Both the position numbers and the translations under genes were made by a program. The notes beneath the pieces are model-generated. The model did not search any database. It was not told the DNA's origin and saw nothing but the letters and a program-made list of their open reading frames with translations. This document shows positions 15,992 to 25,460 of a DNA stretch of 54,014 nt, one piece after another. The first letter of the stretch is position 1. Every line of letters begins with the position of its first letter. This DNA comes from a bacterium (lineage in GTDB: Bacteria > 4484-113 > JAFGCY01): contig JAFGCY010000008.1 of NCBI GenBank assembly GCA_016932385.1, positions 1-54,014 on the forward strand. The letters run 5' to 3'.

Positions 15992-17317
15992 ATGGCTAAA
16001 GAGAAGGTGATTATCATCGGAGCGGCGGGCCGTGATTTCCACAATTTCAACACCGTCTACCGCGACAACGAAGACTACGAGGTGGTGGCGTTCACCGCCA
16101 CCCAGATCCCCGAGATCGACGACCGCAAGTACCCGGCGGTCCTGGCGGGCAAGCTGTACCCGGACGGCATCCCCATCGAGCCGATGGAGGAACTCGAGGA
16201 GCTGATTCGCGCGACCAAGGCCGATGTGTGCGTGTTCAGCTACAGCGACGTGCACTACGTGGACCTGATGCAGATCGGCAACCGCGTGCTGAGCGCCGGC
16301 GCCGATTTCAAGCTGCTGGCCCCGGCCCGCAGCCACGTCAAGAGCACCAAGCCGCTGATCAGCATCCTGGCCGTCCGCACGGGTTGCGGCAAGAGCCAGA
16401 CCACGCGCCGCGTGGTGGAGATTCTGAAAAACGACCTGGGCGTCGGCAAGGTGGTTAGCATCCGCCATCCGATGCCCTACGGCGACCTGGCCAAGCAGGC
16501 CGTCCAACGCTTTGCCGCGATTGAGGACCTGGCCAAGCACGAGTGCACCATCGAGGAGATGGAGGAGTACGAGCCGCACATCGCCGCGGGCAATGTGATC
16601 TACGCCGGCGTCGATTACGAGGCGATCCTGCGCCAGGCGGAGCAGGAGGCCGATGTGGTGCTCTGGGACGGCGGCAACAACGATCCGAGCTTTTATGCCA
16701 GCGACCTGACGATTACGATCGCCGATCCGCTGCGCGCGGGCCACGAGCTCTTGTACTGGGCCGGCGAGACCAACGTCACGATGAGCGACGTGGTGATCAT
16801 CAACAAGTGCGACAGCGCCAAGCCCGAGGACATCGAGACGGTCAAGCGGAATATTGGCAGCCGCAATCCCGGTTGCACGGTGATCACGGCCGACAGCCCG
16901 GTCACCGTGGAGAATCCCGAGCTGGTGACGGGCAAGCGCGTGCTGGTCGTCGAGGACGGCCCGACGCTGACGCACGGCGAGATGAACCTGGGCGCCGGCA
17001 CGGTGGCGGCGCACAGGAACGGCGTGGGCCAGATCATCGACCCGCGCCCCTATGCCGTCGGCAGCATCAAGGCGGCCTATCGCAAGTACCCGCACCTCGG
17101 CGACCTGGTGCCGGCCCTCGGCTACTACGGCGAGCAGCTCAGGGAACTGGAGCAGACGATCAACGCCGCCGACTGCGACAGCGTCGTGGTCGGTACGCCG
17201 ATCGACCTCAGGCGGGTGATCAAGATCGACAAGCCGGCGACGCGCGTCAGCTACGACCTGGCCGAACATGACACGCCGGCCCTGGTCGGCGCCATCAAGA
17301 AGGCACTCGGTAAGTAA
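15992..17317 (+). CDS. Cyclic 2,3-diphosphoglycerate synthetase-like P-loop protein
   Basis: A 441-residue soluble protein of the COG2403 type. It begins with a Rossmann-like IIIGAAGRDFHNFN segment, then GKLYPDGIPI, and a P-loop region RTGCGKSQTTR at about residue 130, followed by a nucleotide-binding DGGNNDPSFYASDLTITIADP block and VVIINKCDSA. Archaeal relatives close the cyclic bond of 2,3-diphosphoglycerate with ATP. Bacterial homologues are common but their role is not settled. The start ATG 15992 has a strong AAGGAGG seven to eight nt upstream; the frame can be extended upstream, but the extension shows no family similarity. The gene converges with the VWA operon, with 3 bp between the stops. 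Confidence 0.82.
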   Translation: MAKEKVIIIGAAGRDFHNFNTVYRDNEDYEVVAFTATQIPEIDDRKYPAVLAGKLYPDGIPIEPMEELEELIRATKADVCVFSYSDVHYVDLMQIGNRVLSAGADFKLLAPARSHVKSTKPLISILAVRTGCGKSQTTRRVVEILKNDLGVGKVVSIRHPMPYGDLAKQAVQRFAAIEDLAKHECTIEEMEEYEPHIAAGNVIYAGVDYEAILRQAEQEADVVLWDGGNNDPSFYASDLTITIADPLRAGHELLYWAGETNVTMSDVVIINKCDSAKPEDIETVKRNIGSRNPGCTVITADSPVTVENPELVTGKRVLVVEDGPTLTHGEMNLGAGTVAAHRNGVGQIIDPRPYAVGSIKAAYRKYPHLGDLVPALGYYGEQLRELEQTINAADCDSVVVGTPIDLRRVIKIDKPATRVSYDLAEHDTPALVGAIKKALGK

Positions 17318-17320
17318 CCG

Positions 17321-19699
17321 TTAGAAGACCGAAGCGAGCGGTACGCCGAAGACCACTTCGTCGACGGCTCTGACCCGGACGATTACGCGGCGGTCGGTAT
17401 CCAGGGCTTGGCCCACACGGATATCGATCGCCGTTTCGTTCAGCGGCACCCGCACAGGGCGCCAGCGGTCATCGTCCCAGACCTCGACTTCAATCAGGCC
17501 GTTGAAATCGGTCACCCGGACGTCGCCGCGGGTCAGCTGGCCGACCAGCGACAGGTGCAGGAAGCTGTCGGCGTCCAGGTTGCCCATCACGTCGTAGCCG
17601 ATATCCAGCTCGGCGCCCGGCGTCAGCAGATAGGTCTGCCCGGTCGCGCCGGACCGATCGAAGCGGCCCTGCCAGACCGCGAAACCGGAGCCGCCGACCA
17701 GCCGCGTGCGGATCACGCGCGGGTTGCCCTGCCGGCTGATCGTGGCATCGAAGGGCAGGTGGACGACGACCATCGTCAGGCTGTGCTGCTGGTGCGGGCG
17801 CTTGAACTCGGCCAGCGCCTGGACTTCCTCGGTGAAGCCGACCAAGAGCAGTTCGTCGCGGTATTCGTGCCCGTTGCGCACCGTCTGGGCCATCTGTGAG
17901 CGCAGCATCGAGGACTGCACCACCAGGTAGTTCTCGCTGTCCAGCCGGCCCGCGATGTTGGTCTGGTTGCCGATCACGCTGTAGGTGCCCTGGCCGGCCA
18001 GGTTGCCCAGGTCGTAAGCGCCGCCGCCGGGCATGAACACCTGGCAGTTGTACAGGTCGAAGGGCAGGTTCAGCGTGAAATCGCCGATGATGCTGGGCTG
18101 CAGGTCGGAATACTCGCCGTCGAGATGCGAGGTCGCGCCGGCCGCCATGTTCAGGTAGCCCTGGTAGAAATAGGTTTTCTGCGTCCACTTGCCTTGCGTG
18201 GTGGTGATCTTCGGCTTCTGCGAGTTCTCGATCTTGCTGCCGCTCAGGCCGCGGAACCGCCCGCCGCCGCCGAAGGTGTACTGGTCGACCACGTTCGGGA
18301 TGTCGGGATACATGAAGGCTGAGCGATCGGGAATCTCCAGCTCGTAGTTCGTCCGCTCGGCGGTGAAGACCAGCATCGTCGTCTGGTACGGCAGGTAATC
18401 GGCGCCGGGGAAGACGTGCAGCTCCTGGAAATAGGCGCAGACGTTATCCGAGCCGCGGTAGATATAGCCCGTGGACAGGCCCAGGTAGGCAAAGCCGATG
18501 ATGATCAGGGGAATCGTTGTCCAGACCAGCGTGCGCCGCTTGAGGCGCCCGAGGATCAGGAAGTTGGCCGGGCCGATCAGCACGATGTAGAACACCAGGA
18601 ACAGCAGCACGAACTGCGGCGGGATCGGCTTGGCCTCGGACAACCGCTCCAGCACGTCGCTGACGTTCTGCGGGTGGATGAACCAGTCGTTGACCTGGAC
18701 GCTGTCCTCGACGCGCAGCGCGCTGTCCACGAACATCGGCACCAGCGCCGGGTTTTGCTTGAACGGCGGGGCGGTGTAGTCGAAGGCCAGTGCGGTAACG
18801 CGGCCGCTGCCGCGCAGCATCCGCACGACCGCGGGATACTGGCCGCCCCATTCCGTTACTTCCGCGCCGGTGGCGATCCGGCCGGTGGCCAGCAGCGTCT
18901 GGTGGTCGCCCGTGGCGATGCCGTAGCGGCGGCCGAAGGCACCCAGGTCGTCCACGAGCACCGTATCCTGCGGCGCCAACGGGCAAATCTCGGCTAGGGG
19001 GCTGGCGGCCACGCCGGCGCCGTTCAGGCCCAGCGAAAAGATCAGGTTCGTTCCGCCGGAGACGCAGGCCTTGAGTGTCTCGACCAACTCGGTCGTCACC
19101 TGCTGGAAGTCAATGTCGCTGATGATGATTGTGTCGGCGCGCGAGAAGAACTTCGGATTGGTGTCGATCTCGTCGAGGTCGTAGTACGCGACGAACGACT
19201 CCGACGTGCCGATCTCGGCCTCGAAGCCGGCGTGCAGGTCGCGGTGCAGCCGCACGCTGGGCAGCTTGTTGAGCACACCCAGCTCGCCGGACTGCTGGCT
19301 GATGACCAGGATATTCGCGTTCGCGGCGTCGATCGTGTTCTTGTAGGTGTCGATCACCTGTTCTTCGGTCCAGGAGCGCGTGCGGAAGCGCACGGTCAGG
19401 ATCGGCGGATAATCGCCGCAAGGGAAATACAGGAAGAACCGCTTGCGCGCCGGCGTCGGCAACTCCAGCGGGGCGACGTATTCCGTGCCCTCGCAGTCCA
19501 GCACCAGTTCGCCCGACAGGTTGGTATCGGCGCTTTGGTTCTCCATCTCGACGACGACCGGGTTGACGCGGCCGTACTGGATCCAGCCGTTGTAGCCGAT
19601 CTGGATATCGTAGGTCACGCCCGCCGGCGGTCTGGCCCAGGCCGCGCCGGCCGCGAGCAGGATTCCCAGGATAAGCAGCAGTGCGGTCAGCCGTCTCAT
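17321..19699 (-). CDS. Large exported membrane protein, last gene of the VWA operon
   Basis: A 792-residue protein with a signal peptide (LTALLLILGILLAAGAAWA). A large extracytoplasmic region (about 25-440) includes VEMENQSADTNLSGELVLDCEG, an immunoglobulin-like start, and an amidotransferase-like fold around the segments DTIIISDID and FSLGLNGAG. Two hydrophobic helices follow (about 445-500, LLFLVFYIVLIGPANFLILG and a second), then another beta-rich domain of about 280 residues. This layout is seen in exported proteins encoded beside ABC-2 permeases and VWA proteins. The ATG at 19699 overlaps the previous stop by 4 bp and has a GGGAGGTG site. Function is unknown. Confidence 0.78.
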   Translation of the reverse strand: MRRLTALLLILGILLAAGAAWARPPAGVTYDIQIGYNGWIQYGRVNPVVVEMENQSADTNLSGELVLDCEGTEYVAPLELPTPARKRFFLYFPCGDYPPILTVRFRTRSWTEEQVIDTYKNTIDAANANILVISQQSGELGVLNKLPSVRLHRDLHAGFEAEIGTSESFVAYYDLDEIDTNPKFFSRADTIIISDIDFQQVTTELVETLKACVSGGTNLIFSLGLNGAGVAASPLAEICPLAPQDTVLVDDLGAFGRRYGIATGDHQTLLATGRIATGAEVTEWGGQYPAVVRMLRGSGRVTALAFDYTAPPFKQNPALVPMFVDSALRVEDSVQVNDWFIHPQNVSDVLERLSEAKPIPPQFVLLFLVFYIVLIGPANFLILGRLKRRTLVWTTIPLIIIGFAYLGLSTGYIYRGSDNVCAYFQELHVFPGADYLPYQTTMLVFTAERTNYELEIPDRSAFMYPDIPNVVDQYTFGGGGRFRGLSGSKIENSQKPKITTTQGKWTQKTYFYQGYLNMAAGATSHLDGEYSDLQPSIIGDFTLNLPFDLYNCQVFMPGGGAYDLGNLAGQGTYSVIGNQTNIAGRLDSENYLVVQSSMLRSQMAQTVRNGHEYRDELLLVGFTEEVQALAEFKRPHQQHSLTMVVVHLPFDATISRQGNPRVIRTRLVGGSGFAVWQGRFDRSGATGQTYLLTPGAELDIGYDVMGNLDADSFLHLSLVGQLTRGDVRVTDFNGLIEVEVWDDDRWRPVRVPLNETAIDIRVGQALDTDRRVIVRVRAVDEVVFGVPLASVF

Positions 19700-20556
19700 T
19701 CGACACCTCCCGCCTTGGACGCCCGGAAGCGTGGGTAGATGAAGGTCGTCAGTACCAGGATGCCCAGGGTCAGCAGCACCTGGGCGATCGCCGACGCCGC
19801 CCACAGCAGCCGGCTGTTGACCAGGAATCCCACGACCAGCGGCTGGGGTGGCTGCCACTGCAACTGGAAGGGGGCGAAGACGTCCCAGGCCGCCCAGAGT
19901 GGATTGAGCAGCAGGCTCAGGGTGCCCAGCCAGTAAGTGATGACGTTCGGCGGCTGGTTGTTGAAGTTGGCGACCAGCGTGGTGCCGAAGATGCCCGTCA
20001 CCAGGCCGAGCACGATCAGCACGAAGAAGCTGCGGCCCAGGGCCGTGCGCACGTCGTCGCTGACCAGCGAGAGGAACAATCCGATGCTGGAGATGAACAG
20101 CGTCATACCGGCGACCACCGCCGCCAGCTGCCAGAATGCTTCCAGGCTGATGCCGCCGAAGGTGAAGGCCAGGGCGTAGATCGGCAGCGCGGTGACGACC
20201 AGGATAAACAAGAACCCGGTCGAGCTGAGGTACTTGCCGAAGACGATCTCGTAGCTCTTGAACAGCGTCAGGTTCAGCAGGTCGAAGGTCTCCTGGTCCT
20301 TTTCGCTGGCGATCGTGCTGGCGTTGAGCGAGAGCGAGAGCAATAGCGCCATGATCATCTGGGCGATAAAGGTGGCGATACTCATCGCCAGGCCGATGTC
20401 GCCGGCGGACTTGGTGCTGGCGGCCAGGGCCGCGAAGCTGCCCAGGTAGACGAAAAACGCCACCGCGCCGAGGATGATCGTGTAGCTCATGATCAGCCCC
20501 AGCGTGGCCACGCCACGGGCGCGTTGCCGGTATTCCTTATGTACGATGGACCACAA
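19696..20556 (-). CDS. ABC-2 type transporter permease without a neighbouring ATPase
   Basis: A 286-residue protein with about six membrane helices. The N-terminus MWSIVHKEYRQRARGVATLG and the second-helix region with EKDQETFDLLNLT match ABC-2 permeases, in which this cytoplasmic E-x-x-x-x-T-x-x-L/F motif is typical. The start is a TTG 4 bp after the previous stop. No ATP-binding gene is in the operon; the only ABC ATPase in the window (41199) is paired with a different permease. It may use an ATPase encoded elsewhere. Confidence 0.85.
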   Translation of the reverse strand: MWSIVHKEYRQRARGVATLGLIMSYTIILGAVAFFVYLGSFAALAASTKSAGDIGLAMSIATFIAQMIMALLLSLSLNASTIASEKDQETFDLLNLTLFKSYEIVFGKYLSSTGFLFILVVTALPIYALAFTFGGISLEAFWQLAAVVAGMTLFISSIGLFLSLVSDDVRTALGRSFFVLIVLGLVTGIFGTTLVANFNNQPPNVITYWLGTLSLLLNPLWAAWDVFAPFQLQWQPPQPLVVGFLVNSRLLWAASAIAQVLLTLGILVLTTFIYPRFRASKAGGVE

Positions 20557-20560
20557 GTCT

Positions 20561-22024
20561 TTAATTCCCCTTCTCTGTTGCTGCGGAATCCTGGCCGTCG
20601 GCGTCCCACTCCAGCCAGTTGTAGGCGAGTACGCGGTGCTGGTTCACGCCCAGCAGCGAGCGCTCGCTGAAGATCAGTTTATCGTGCGCGGGCGTTATCG
20701 CCAGGGCCGGCAACTCCGGCTCGAAGGCATCGAGCAGCGTGCCGGTGCCCGGATCGATGACTACCATTCGTTGGAACGAACCGCTGAGCCGGCGTTCCTC
20801 GTCGGCTTCCTGCACCCGTTGCCAGTCGATCGTCTCCGGGCAGAAGGCGGTGAGAAACTGCAGAAAGCCGCGGTGATTGGGTCCCAGGAACCGCTCCGAG
20901 GCCAGCAGGCCGTTCTCGAAGACCAGGCAGGCCAGCACGGGCACATTGGTGCGGTAGACCCAGCGGCGGTTGCCGTCGTGGTCCAGGGCCAGCACCTGCC
21001 CGCTGATGATGCTCATCACCGGCCCCTGCGGAGTCGCCGCCAGCGAGACGGCGTAGGGCGGCAGGGCATCCTCAGTGCTGCCGAAGAGGGCGATGCGCTG
21101 TTCGTCGGTCATCAGGTCGGCCCAGGTGTGGCTCCAGCGCAATTCGCCGCTGGTCAAGTCACGGCACTCCAGCGTTTCATTCGGCAGCTTCAAATAGGCC
21201 GCGTTGGTCGCTTCGTCGACGACGGCCGTGATGCTGAACGCTGGGCCGCTGATGCCGCTCAGATAGCTCCAGAGTGGCGCGCCGTTGCTGTCCAGCGCGA
21301 AAAACTCGCCGCTGGTCGTCCAGGTGACGGTTGTCCCGCTCTGGGTGGCGACCACGTTGGTGGTCTGGATCAGCGCGGGGTAGCTCAGTTCCTGCGCGCC
21401 GTCAGCCGCCGACAGGCACCGGATAAAGCCGTCCCAATAGGTCCAGACGCAGTCGTTGATTGCCAGCAGCGCATTGCCTTCGCCGGTTTCCTCACTGAGC
21501 CACAGGCGCCGGGGCGAGTCGTTGTCCAGGCTCCAGCAGTAGATCCGGCCCGGGCCGTCATGGCCCACCAGCAGACCGTGCGGCGTGAGGTAGATCATGT
21601 CGAAGTACTCGGTCTGGCGCTCTCCGGCGCTGTAATCGTATAGGCTTTGGTTGAAGCGTACCGCGCCGGTTGTTACGTCCAGGCCCAGGAGCTGCGGGCT
21701 GTAGGCGGACAGGATCAGCAGGCCGTCGCGATGCAGGATCGAAAAGGTATCCTGGTTGCTGAACTCCGCGGCGGAGTACTCGAACGTCCATGCCGGCTCG
21801 GTCGCCAGCGGCAAGCGCAGGCGCGCGCGGCAGTAGTTGGCATCGGCGGCGGTGCCGGCGGATGTGGGCCAACTGAGATTGTCTCCGCCCGTCAATAGCC
21901 GGTGTGCGGCCAGGTTGACCTTGGGGGGAATGGCCGACGCTGCCTTGTCGCAACCGGCGGGCACAGCCGTGAGTAGCAGGACCGGCAGCAGGCAGAGAAA
22001 CAACCTGTGCGCCCGGCGCCGCAT
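20561..22024 (-). CDS. PQQ-like propeller lipoprotein
   Basis: A 487-residue lipoprotein with a signal peptide ending VPAGC. The mature part has repeated blade motifs such as LGLDVTTGAVRF, YCWSLDNDSPRRLWL, ALDSNGAPLWSYL, ECRDLTSGELRWSHTW and ALDHDGNRRWVYR, typical of PQQ-like beta-propellers (about seven blades). PQQ binding itself cannot be inferred; many relatives are protein-binding scaffolds. The start overlaps the end of the VWA gene, so translation is coupled. It is a distant relative in layout of the broken gene at 11084. Confidence 0.85.
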   Translation of the reverse strand: MRRRAHRLFLCLLPVLLLTAVPAGCDKAASAIPPKVNLAAHRLLTGGDNLSWPTSAGTAADANYCRARLRLPLATEPAWTFEYSAAEFSNQDTFSILHRDGLLILSAYSPQLLGLDVTTGAVRFNQSLYDYSAGERQTEYFDMIYLTPHGLLVGHDGPGRIYCWSLDNDSPRRLWLSEETGEGNALLAINDCVWTYWDGFIRCLSAADGAQELSYPALIQTTNVVATQSGTTVTWTTSGEFFALDSNGAPLWSYLSGISGPAFSITAVVDEATNAAYLKLPNETLECRDLTSGELRWSHTWADLMTDEQRIALFGSTEDALPPYAVSLAATPQGPVMSIISGQVLALDHDGNRRWVYRTNVPVLACLVFENGLLASERFLGPNHRGFLQFLTAFCPETIDWQRVQEADEERRLSGSFQRMVVIDPGTGTLLDAFEPELPALAITPAHDKLIFSERSLLGVNQHRVLAYNWLEWDADGQDSAATEKGN

Positions 22025-25000
22025 CAGCTGCCATCCTCATCGCCGGGGCGGTCGCGACCATGCTGCTTGCGCTTGAGCAGCCGGCTGGTCATTTCGCGCG
22101 TCGTCAGATCTTCCTGGCGCGCCGGCCGCGCCGAAGGTGGAGTGGGGGTTGGCTTGATCGGTCCGGGCGGGGTGATCTCCGCCGCGTGCGGCGTGACGGG
22201 TCGCTTGGTATCTTTCGTGTCCATCCGGCGGCGCAGGTCGGACAGCGAAGACGACGGTTGGCTGCCGGGGCGCGGCGCGGCGCTGATCCGGCCGGCCGGG
22301 GTCTCCGCGGGGGCCTGGATCTGCTCACCGGTCACGCGTTCGCGGGCCTGGGCCTCGGCTTGCAGGGCCTGGCGCCGCTTGTCCGCGTCCTGGGCGGTCT
22401 GGGCCGGCTGGGTGTGGTGCCGGGCGCGCGATTTGACGGCCAGCAGGCCCGCCAGGCTTTCGCTGGTCCGCTTGGCGCGTTGGACGGAAGCGCCTTCCAG
22501 TGCCCCAGCCATCGCCAGCCGGACCTCGCTCCAGTCCAGCACGAGCCGGCGGACGGCCACATCGAGTAGCCACAGGCACAGCGCGATCAGCGTAAACAGC
22601 TCCCAGGCGTCCTCCAGCCGGCGCTGCGGCTTGCGCTGCTCGGTAAACAGCCCGGGCAGCGTCAGCCCTTCCGGGGCCAGCGAGGAGCTTTGCAGGTGGT
22701 TCAACAGGAAGTTATTCGCCTGCAGGTTTTTGTACTCGGGCGAGTAGCTGACAGACAGGCCCGCGGCCTGCGCGCCGGCGACTTCCGGCTGACCCTCGGC
22801 GTTCTCGACGAGCTGGACGACATTGATGAAGTAGTTGCCGTTTTCGGTGGCGGTGAAGCGGCCCTCGTACTGGCCGGGGCCGACCTGGTCCAGCTGGAAG
22901 GTTTGCGATTCCAGTTCCGGGTCCGTGATCCGCGCTTCGAGCTGGCCGTAGTTGACGAATTCGCCCTCTTCGCCCAGCGCGCTGACCTGGATCAGGCCCT
23001 GGTTGCCCGAGATGCTGGTGGTGACATCGACGCCGCTGGAATCGAGATCGCTGCGCAGCCAGCGGGCCATGCCGGTCCAGAAGCGCTCATAGCCGCTCCA
23101 GTCCAGCCAGTTGCGCGCCCAGCGGTTTTTCGCATCGCTGGTGAAGGCGGCGCTTTTACCCAGGCCGTAGTTCCAGACCGCCAGCAGCGGATCGTCCTTG
23201 TGCGTCAGCAGCGGCACTTGGGCGGTTTCCTTGGGCGTGCTGGACACGTAGCCGTACAGCGCCGGCGCACTGCCCCAGGGGATCGCCGAGATCAGCTGGT
23301 GCTCACTGGTCGGCCGCGCCGCGAAGGGCTCTTCGACCAGGGTGGCCTTGTTGGCCAGGAACACCTCGCGCGTGAAGATGCGCGGCAAGTCGTGCAGGCT
23401 GTTGGCCTCGTAGGCGTTGCCGTCGCCTAAGCGGGCCAGGTCCTTGAGGAACGGCACATCGGCATCGGTGCCGAAGGCCACGGTTGAAATCGTGTAGTTG
23501 TCGGCCTTCATCTGGGAGGTCAGGCCCTGGAAATCGGCCGGTGCCACCATGCCGTCGGTGAAAACGATCACGTGCCGGATCTGCACGGGCAGGTCCTTGG
23601 TGGCGTCGTAGGCGGCCGCCAGGGCCGGGTAGAGGTCCGTGCCGCCGCCGGCCTGCATCGAGCTGATTTGCGCCAGGGTTTCGGCTTTATTGATACCGCG
23701 CGTCGGCCGGACCACCCACTGGCCGACGGCGTCGAAGCCCATCACCGCCACATAGTCGCGCTCGGTCTGCAGACGGACGACCGCTTTGCAGCTCTCCTTG
23801 GCCATGTCGATCTTGGTCTGGCCGCCGACGGTGGCGCCCATGCTGCCCGACTTGTCGATCAGGCAGATCACCAGCGTCGAGGGGGTGATCTTCTTGCGGC
23901 GGAAGTCCATGTCCACCGGCAGCGTTTCCTCGATCGGGGTGTCGAAGTAGCCGCCGGGGCCGAAACTTTTATCTCCGCCGATCATCAGGAACCCGCGGCC
24001 GTAATCCCGCACCATCGTCTGGATCATCTTCATCTGGTCTTCAGTGATGTCGTAGGCCGCGATATCGCTGAAGATGATGCCGTCGTAAAGCATGAAGTCG
24101 TTGAAGCTGTAGGGGATGCCGCTGGGCGGTACCGCGTCCACCTGGATGTTGTGGGCGTTGAGCATCGGCGGCAAGTAGTTGAGGTCGTTGGGATCGCAGC
24201 TGGCGAACAGCAGGCGCGGCTGGCCGCCGACGACGCTGAAGGCGTAGGCGCGGTTGTTTTCGGTGATGCTGTCCAATTGCGGTTCGACCGCCAGCTCGTA
24301 GGTGAAGAAGCCGCTTTGGTCGATCTGGACCGGGAAGTCGTAGACCTCCTTGCCCGGGCGGACGTTGATCGTCGTGGTGTCGACGTGCTGGCCGTTCCGG
24401 ATCAGGCTGATGTCCGCCGGCGTGGCGACGTTGCTGTCGAGCATGAAGCGGACGTTGACGGTCTCGCCCAGGCTGGCGCGCGTGGGAGCTTCCAGGCTGG
24501 CCAGCACGACCTCGGCACCCAGGCGGCTGCCCGCCTCGACGACGACCAGTTCCACGCCGTTGTCGCGCGCCACCCGCGCTTCGGCCAGCGAGTTGCCGAT
24601 GTTTTCGTTGCCGTCGGTGACCAGCACGAGGCGTTTCTGCGCGTTGGCGGGGAAGCTGGCGACCGCCAGCTGCAAGGCGCGGCTGATGTCCGTGTAGTTG
24701 CTGCGCGCCTGGGTGGTGCGCGTGGCGAACAGCGTATCGCTGGGACTGGCGACCGGCAAGAACTCCAAGAGCGCTTCGGCGCCGAAATAGACGCGGCCCA
24801 GCGAATCGTCCTTCTTCATCGTCTTGCGGGCTTCTTCCAGCTGCTGCTCGATCGGCGGCAGGTAAGCCTCATCGATCGAGTCCGACGTATCGACGGCGAC
24901 GACCACGCTGACGCGGTCGCTCATCCTGACGAATTGCACCCCGGCCAGCGCGAAGACCAACAGCGTCCAGATGATGATGCGCAGGGCCAGGCTGATCCAC

Positions 25001-25107
25001 TTCTGGAAAGGCCCCAGGCTGGCATAACTCAGCCGTAGCGCCAGCCAGACCATTGCCGGCAGGGCCAGTAACAAGAGCAACCAGATTGGCCGTGAGAACT
25101 CCAGCAT
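22024..25107 (-). CDS. VWA-domain membrane protein (two VWA domains and an amidotransferase-like domain)
   Basis: A 1027-residue protein. Two N-terminal membrane helices (about 5-25 and 38-60) precede a VWA domain starting VVVAVDTSDSID, a beta-sandwich, and an amidotransferase-like region with GQPRLLFASCDPNDLNYL and GRGFLMIGGDKSFGPGG. A second VWA domain follows with the MIDAS motif CLIDKSGSMG and a later TDGM. A C-terminal helix (WELFTLIALCLWLLDVAV) is followed by a roughly 150-residue Ala/Pro/Arg-rich tail, probably disordered. The architecture is known from large bacterial membrane proteins found beside MoxR/DUF58 genes, none of which are present here. The start follows the DUF5615 stop by 2 bp. 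Confidence 0.88.
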   Translation of the reverse strand: MLEFSRPIWLLLLLALPAMVWLALRLSYASLGPFQKWISLALRIIIWTLLVFALAGVQFVRMSDRVSVVVAVDTSDSIDEAYLPPIEQQLEEARKTMKKDDSLGRVYFGAEALLEFLPVASPSDTLFATRTTQARSNYTDISRALQLAVASFPANAQKRLVLVTDGNENIGNSLAEARVARDNGVELVVVEAGSRLGAEVVLASLEAPTRASLGETVNVRFMLDSNVATPADISLIRNGQHVDTTTINVRPGKEVYDFPVQIDQSGFFTYELAVEPQLDSITENNRAYAFSVVGGQPRLLFASCDPNDLNYLPPMLNAHNIQVDAVPPSGIPYSFNDFMLYDGIIFSDIAAYDITEDQMKMIQTMVRDYGRGFLMIGGDKSFGPGGYFDTPIEETLPVDMDFRRKKITPSTLVICLIDKSGSMGATVGGQTKIDMAKESCKAVVRLQTERDYVAVMGFDAVGQWVVRPTRGINKAETLAQISSMQAGGGTDLYPALAAAYDATKDLPVQIRHVIVFTDGMVAPADFQGLTSQMKADNYTISTVAFGTDADVPFLKDLARLGDGNAYEANSLHDLPRIFTREVFLANKATLVEEPFAARPTSEHQLISAIPWGSAPALYGYVSSTPKETAQVPLLTHKDDPLLAVWNYGLGKSAAFTSDAKNRWARNWLDWSGYERFWTGMARWLRSDLDSSGVDVTTSISGNQGLIQVSALGEEGEFVNYGQLEARITDPELESQTFQLDQVGPGQYEGRFTATENGNYFINVVQLVENAEGQPEVAGAQAAGLSVSYSPEYKNLQANNFLLNHLQSSSLAPEGLTLPGLFTEQRKPQRRLEDAWELFTLIALCLWLLDVAVRRLVLDWSEVRLAMAGALEGASVQRAKRTSESLAGLLAVKSRARHHTQPAQTAQDADKRRQALQAEAQARERVTGEQIQAPAETPAGRISAAPRPGSQPSSSLSDLRRRMDTKDTKRPVTPHAAEITPPGPIKPTPTPPSARPARQEDLTTREMTSRLLKRKQHGRDRPGDEDGS

Positions 25108-25109
25108 TG

Positions 25110-25460
25110 TTATTCCGTTTCGCGGATCCGCCAGCGATGCTTGCTGATCGTGATTAAACTGCGCTCAATCACTATCGGGCCGTAGGAGTCGATCGCATCC
25201 AGGACGGCACCCGCCTGGGCGCCGGGATGCAGATCAACCAACCGCACGATGCCACAATGGGGTTGCCCATGGAGTACGGCAAGCTGACCGAAGTCCTTAT
25301 CCAACGTTACGATTGTTCTCCCCTCCTGACATGCCCATTCCATGATCCTGGCATCGCTCATCGCATTATCTATTTCGCTTACCAAGATTACATCGTGTCC
25401 CCGCTCCCTCAATACCTGGGCAGCCGCAGGCCACACACAAACATCCAACAGCAGCTTCAT
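25110..25460 (-). CDS. DUF5615 PIN-like toxin of a toxin-antitoxin pair
   Basis: A 116-residue protein starting MKLLLDVCVWPAAAQVLRERGHDV. The early aspartate, the DARIMEWACQEGRTIVTLDKDFG block and the later LVDLHP are typical of DUF5615, a PIN-like nuclease family. It overlaps the DUF433 gene by 4 bp (ATGA), the standard arrangement with antitoxin first. Predicted to cleave RNA when free of its partner. Its stop is 2 bp before the ATG of the VWA gene, so the pair may head a longer transcript. Confidence 0.85.
   Translation of the reverse strand: MKLLLDVCVWPAAAQVLRERGHDVILVSEIDNAMSDARIMEWACQEGRTIVTLDKDFGQLAVLHGQPHCGIVRLVDLHPGAQAGAVLDAIDSYGPIVIERSLITISKHRWRIRETE

Noticed and set aside
23572..25038. 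488-codon plus-strand frame opposite the VWA gene
   Set aside because: Repetitive Arg/His/Asp/Val composition typical of an antisense shadow in GC-rich DNA; the VWA domains on the other strand are unambiguous.
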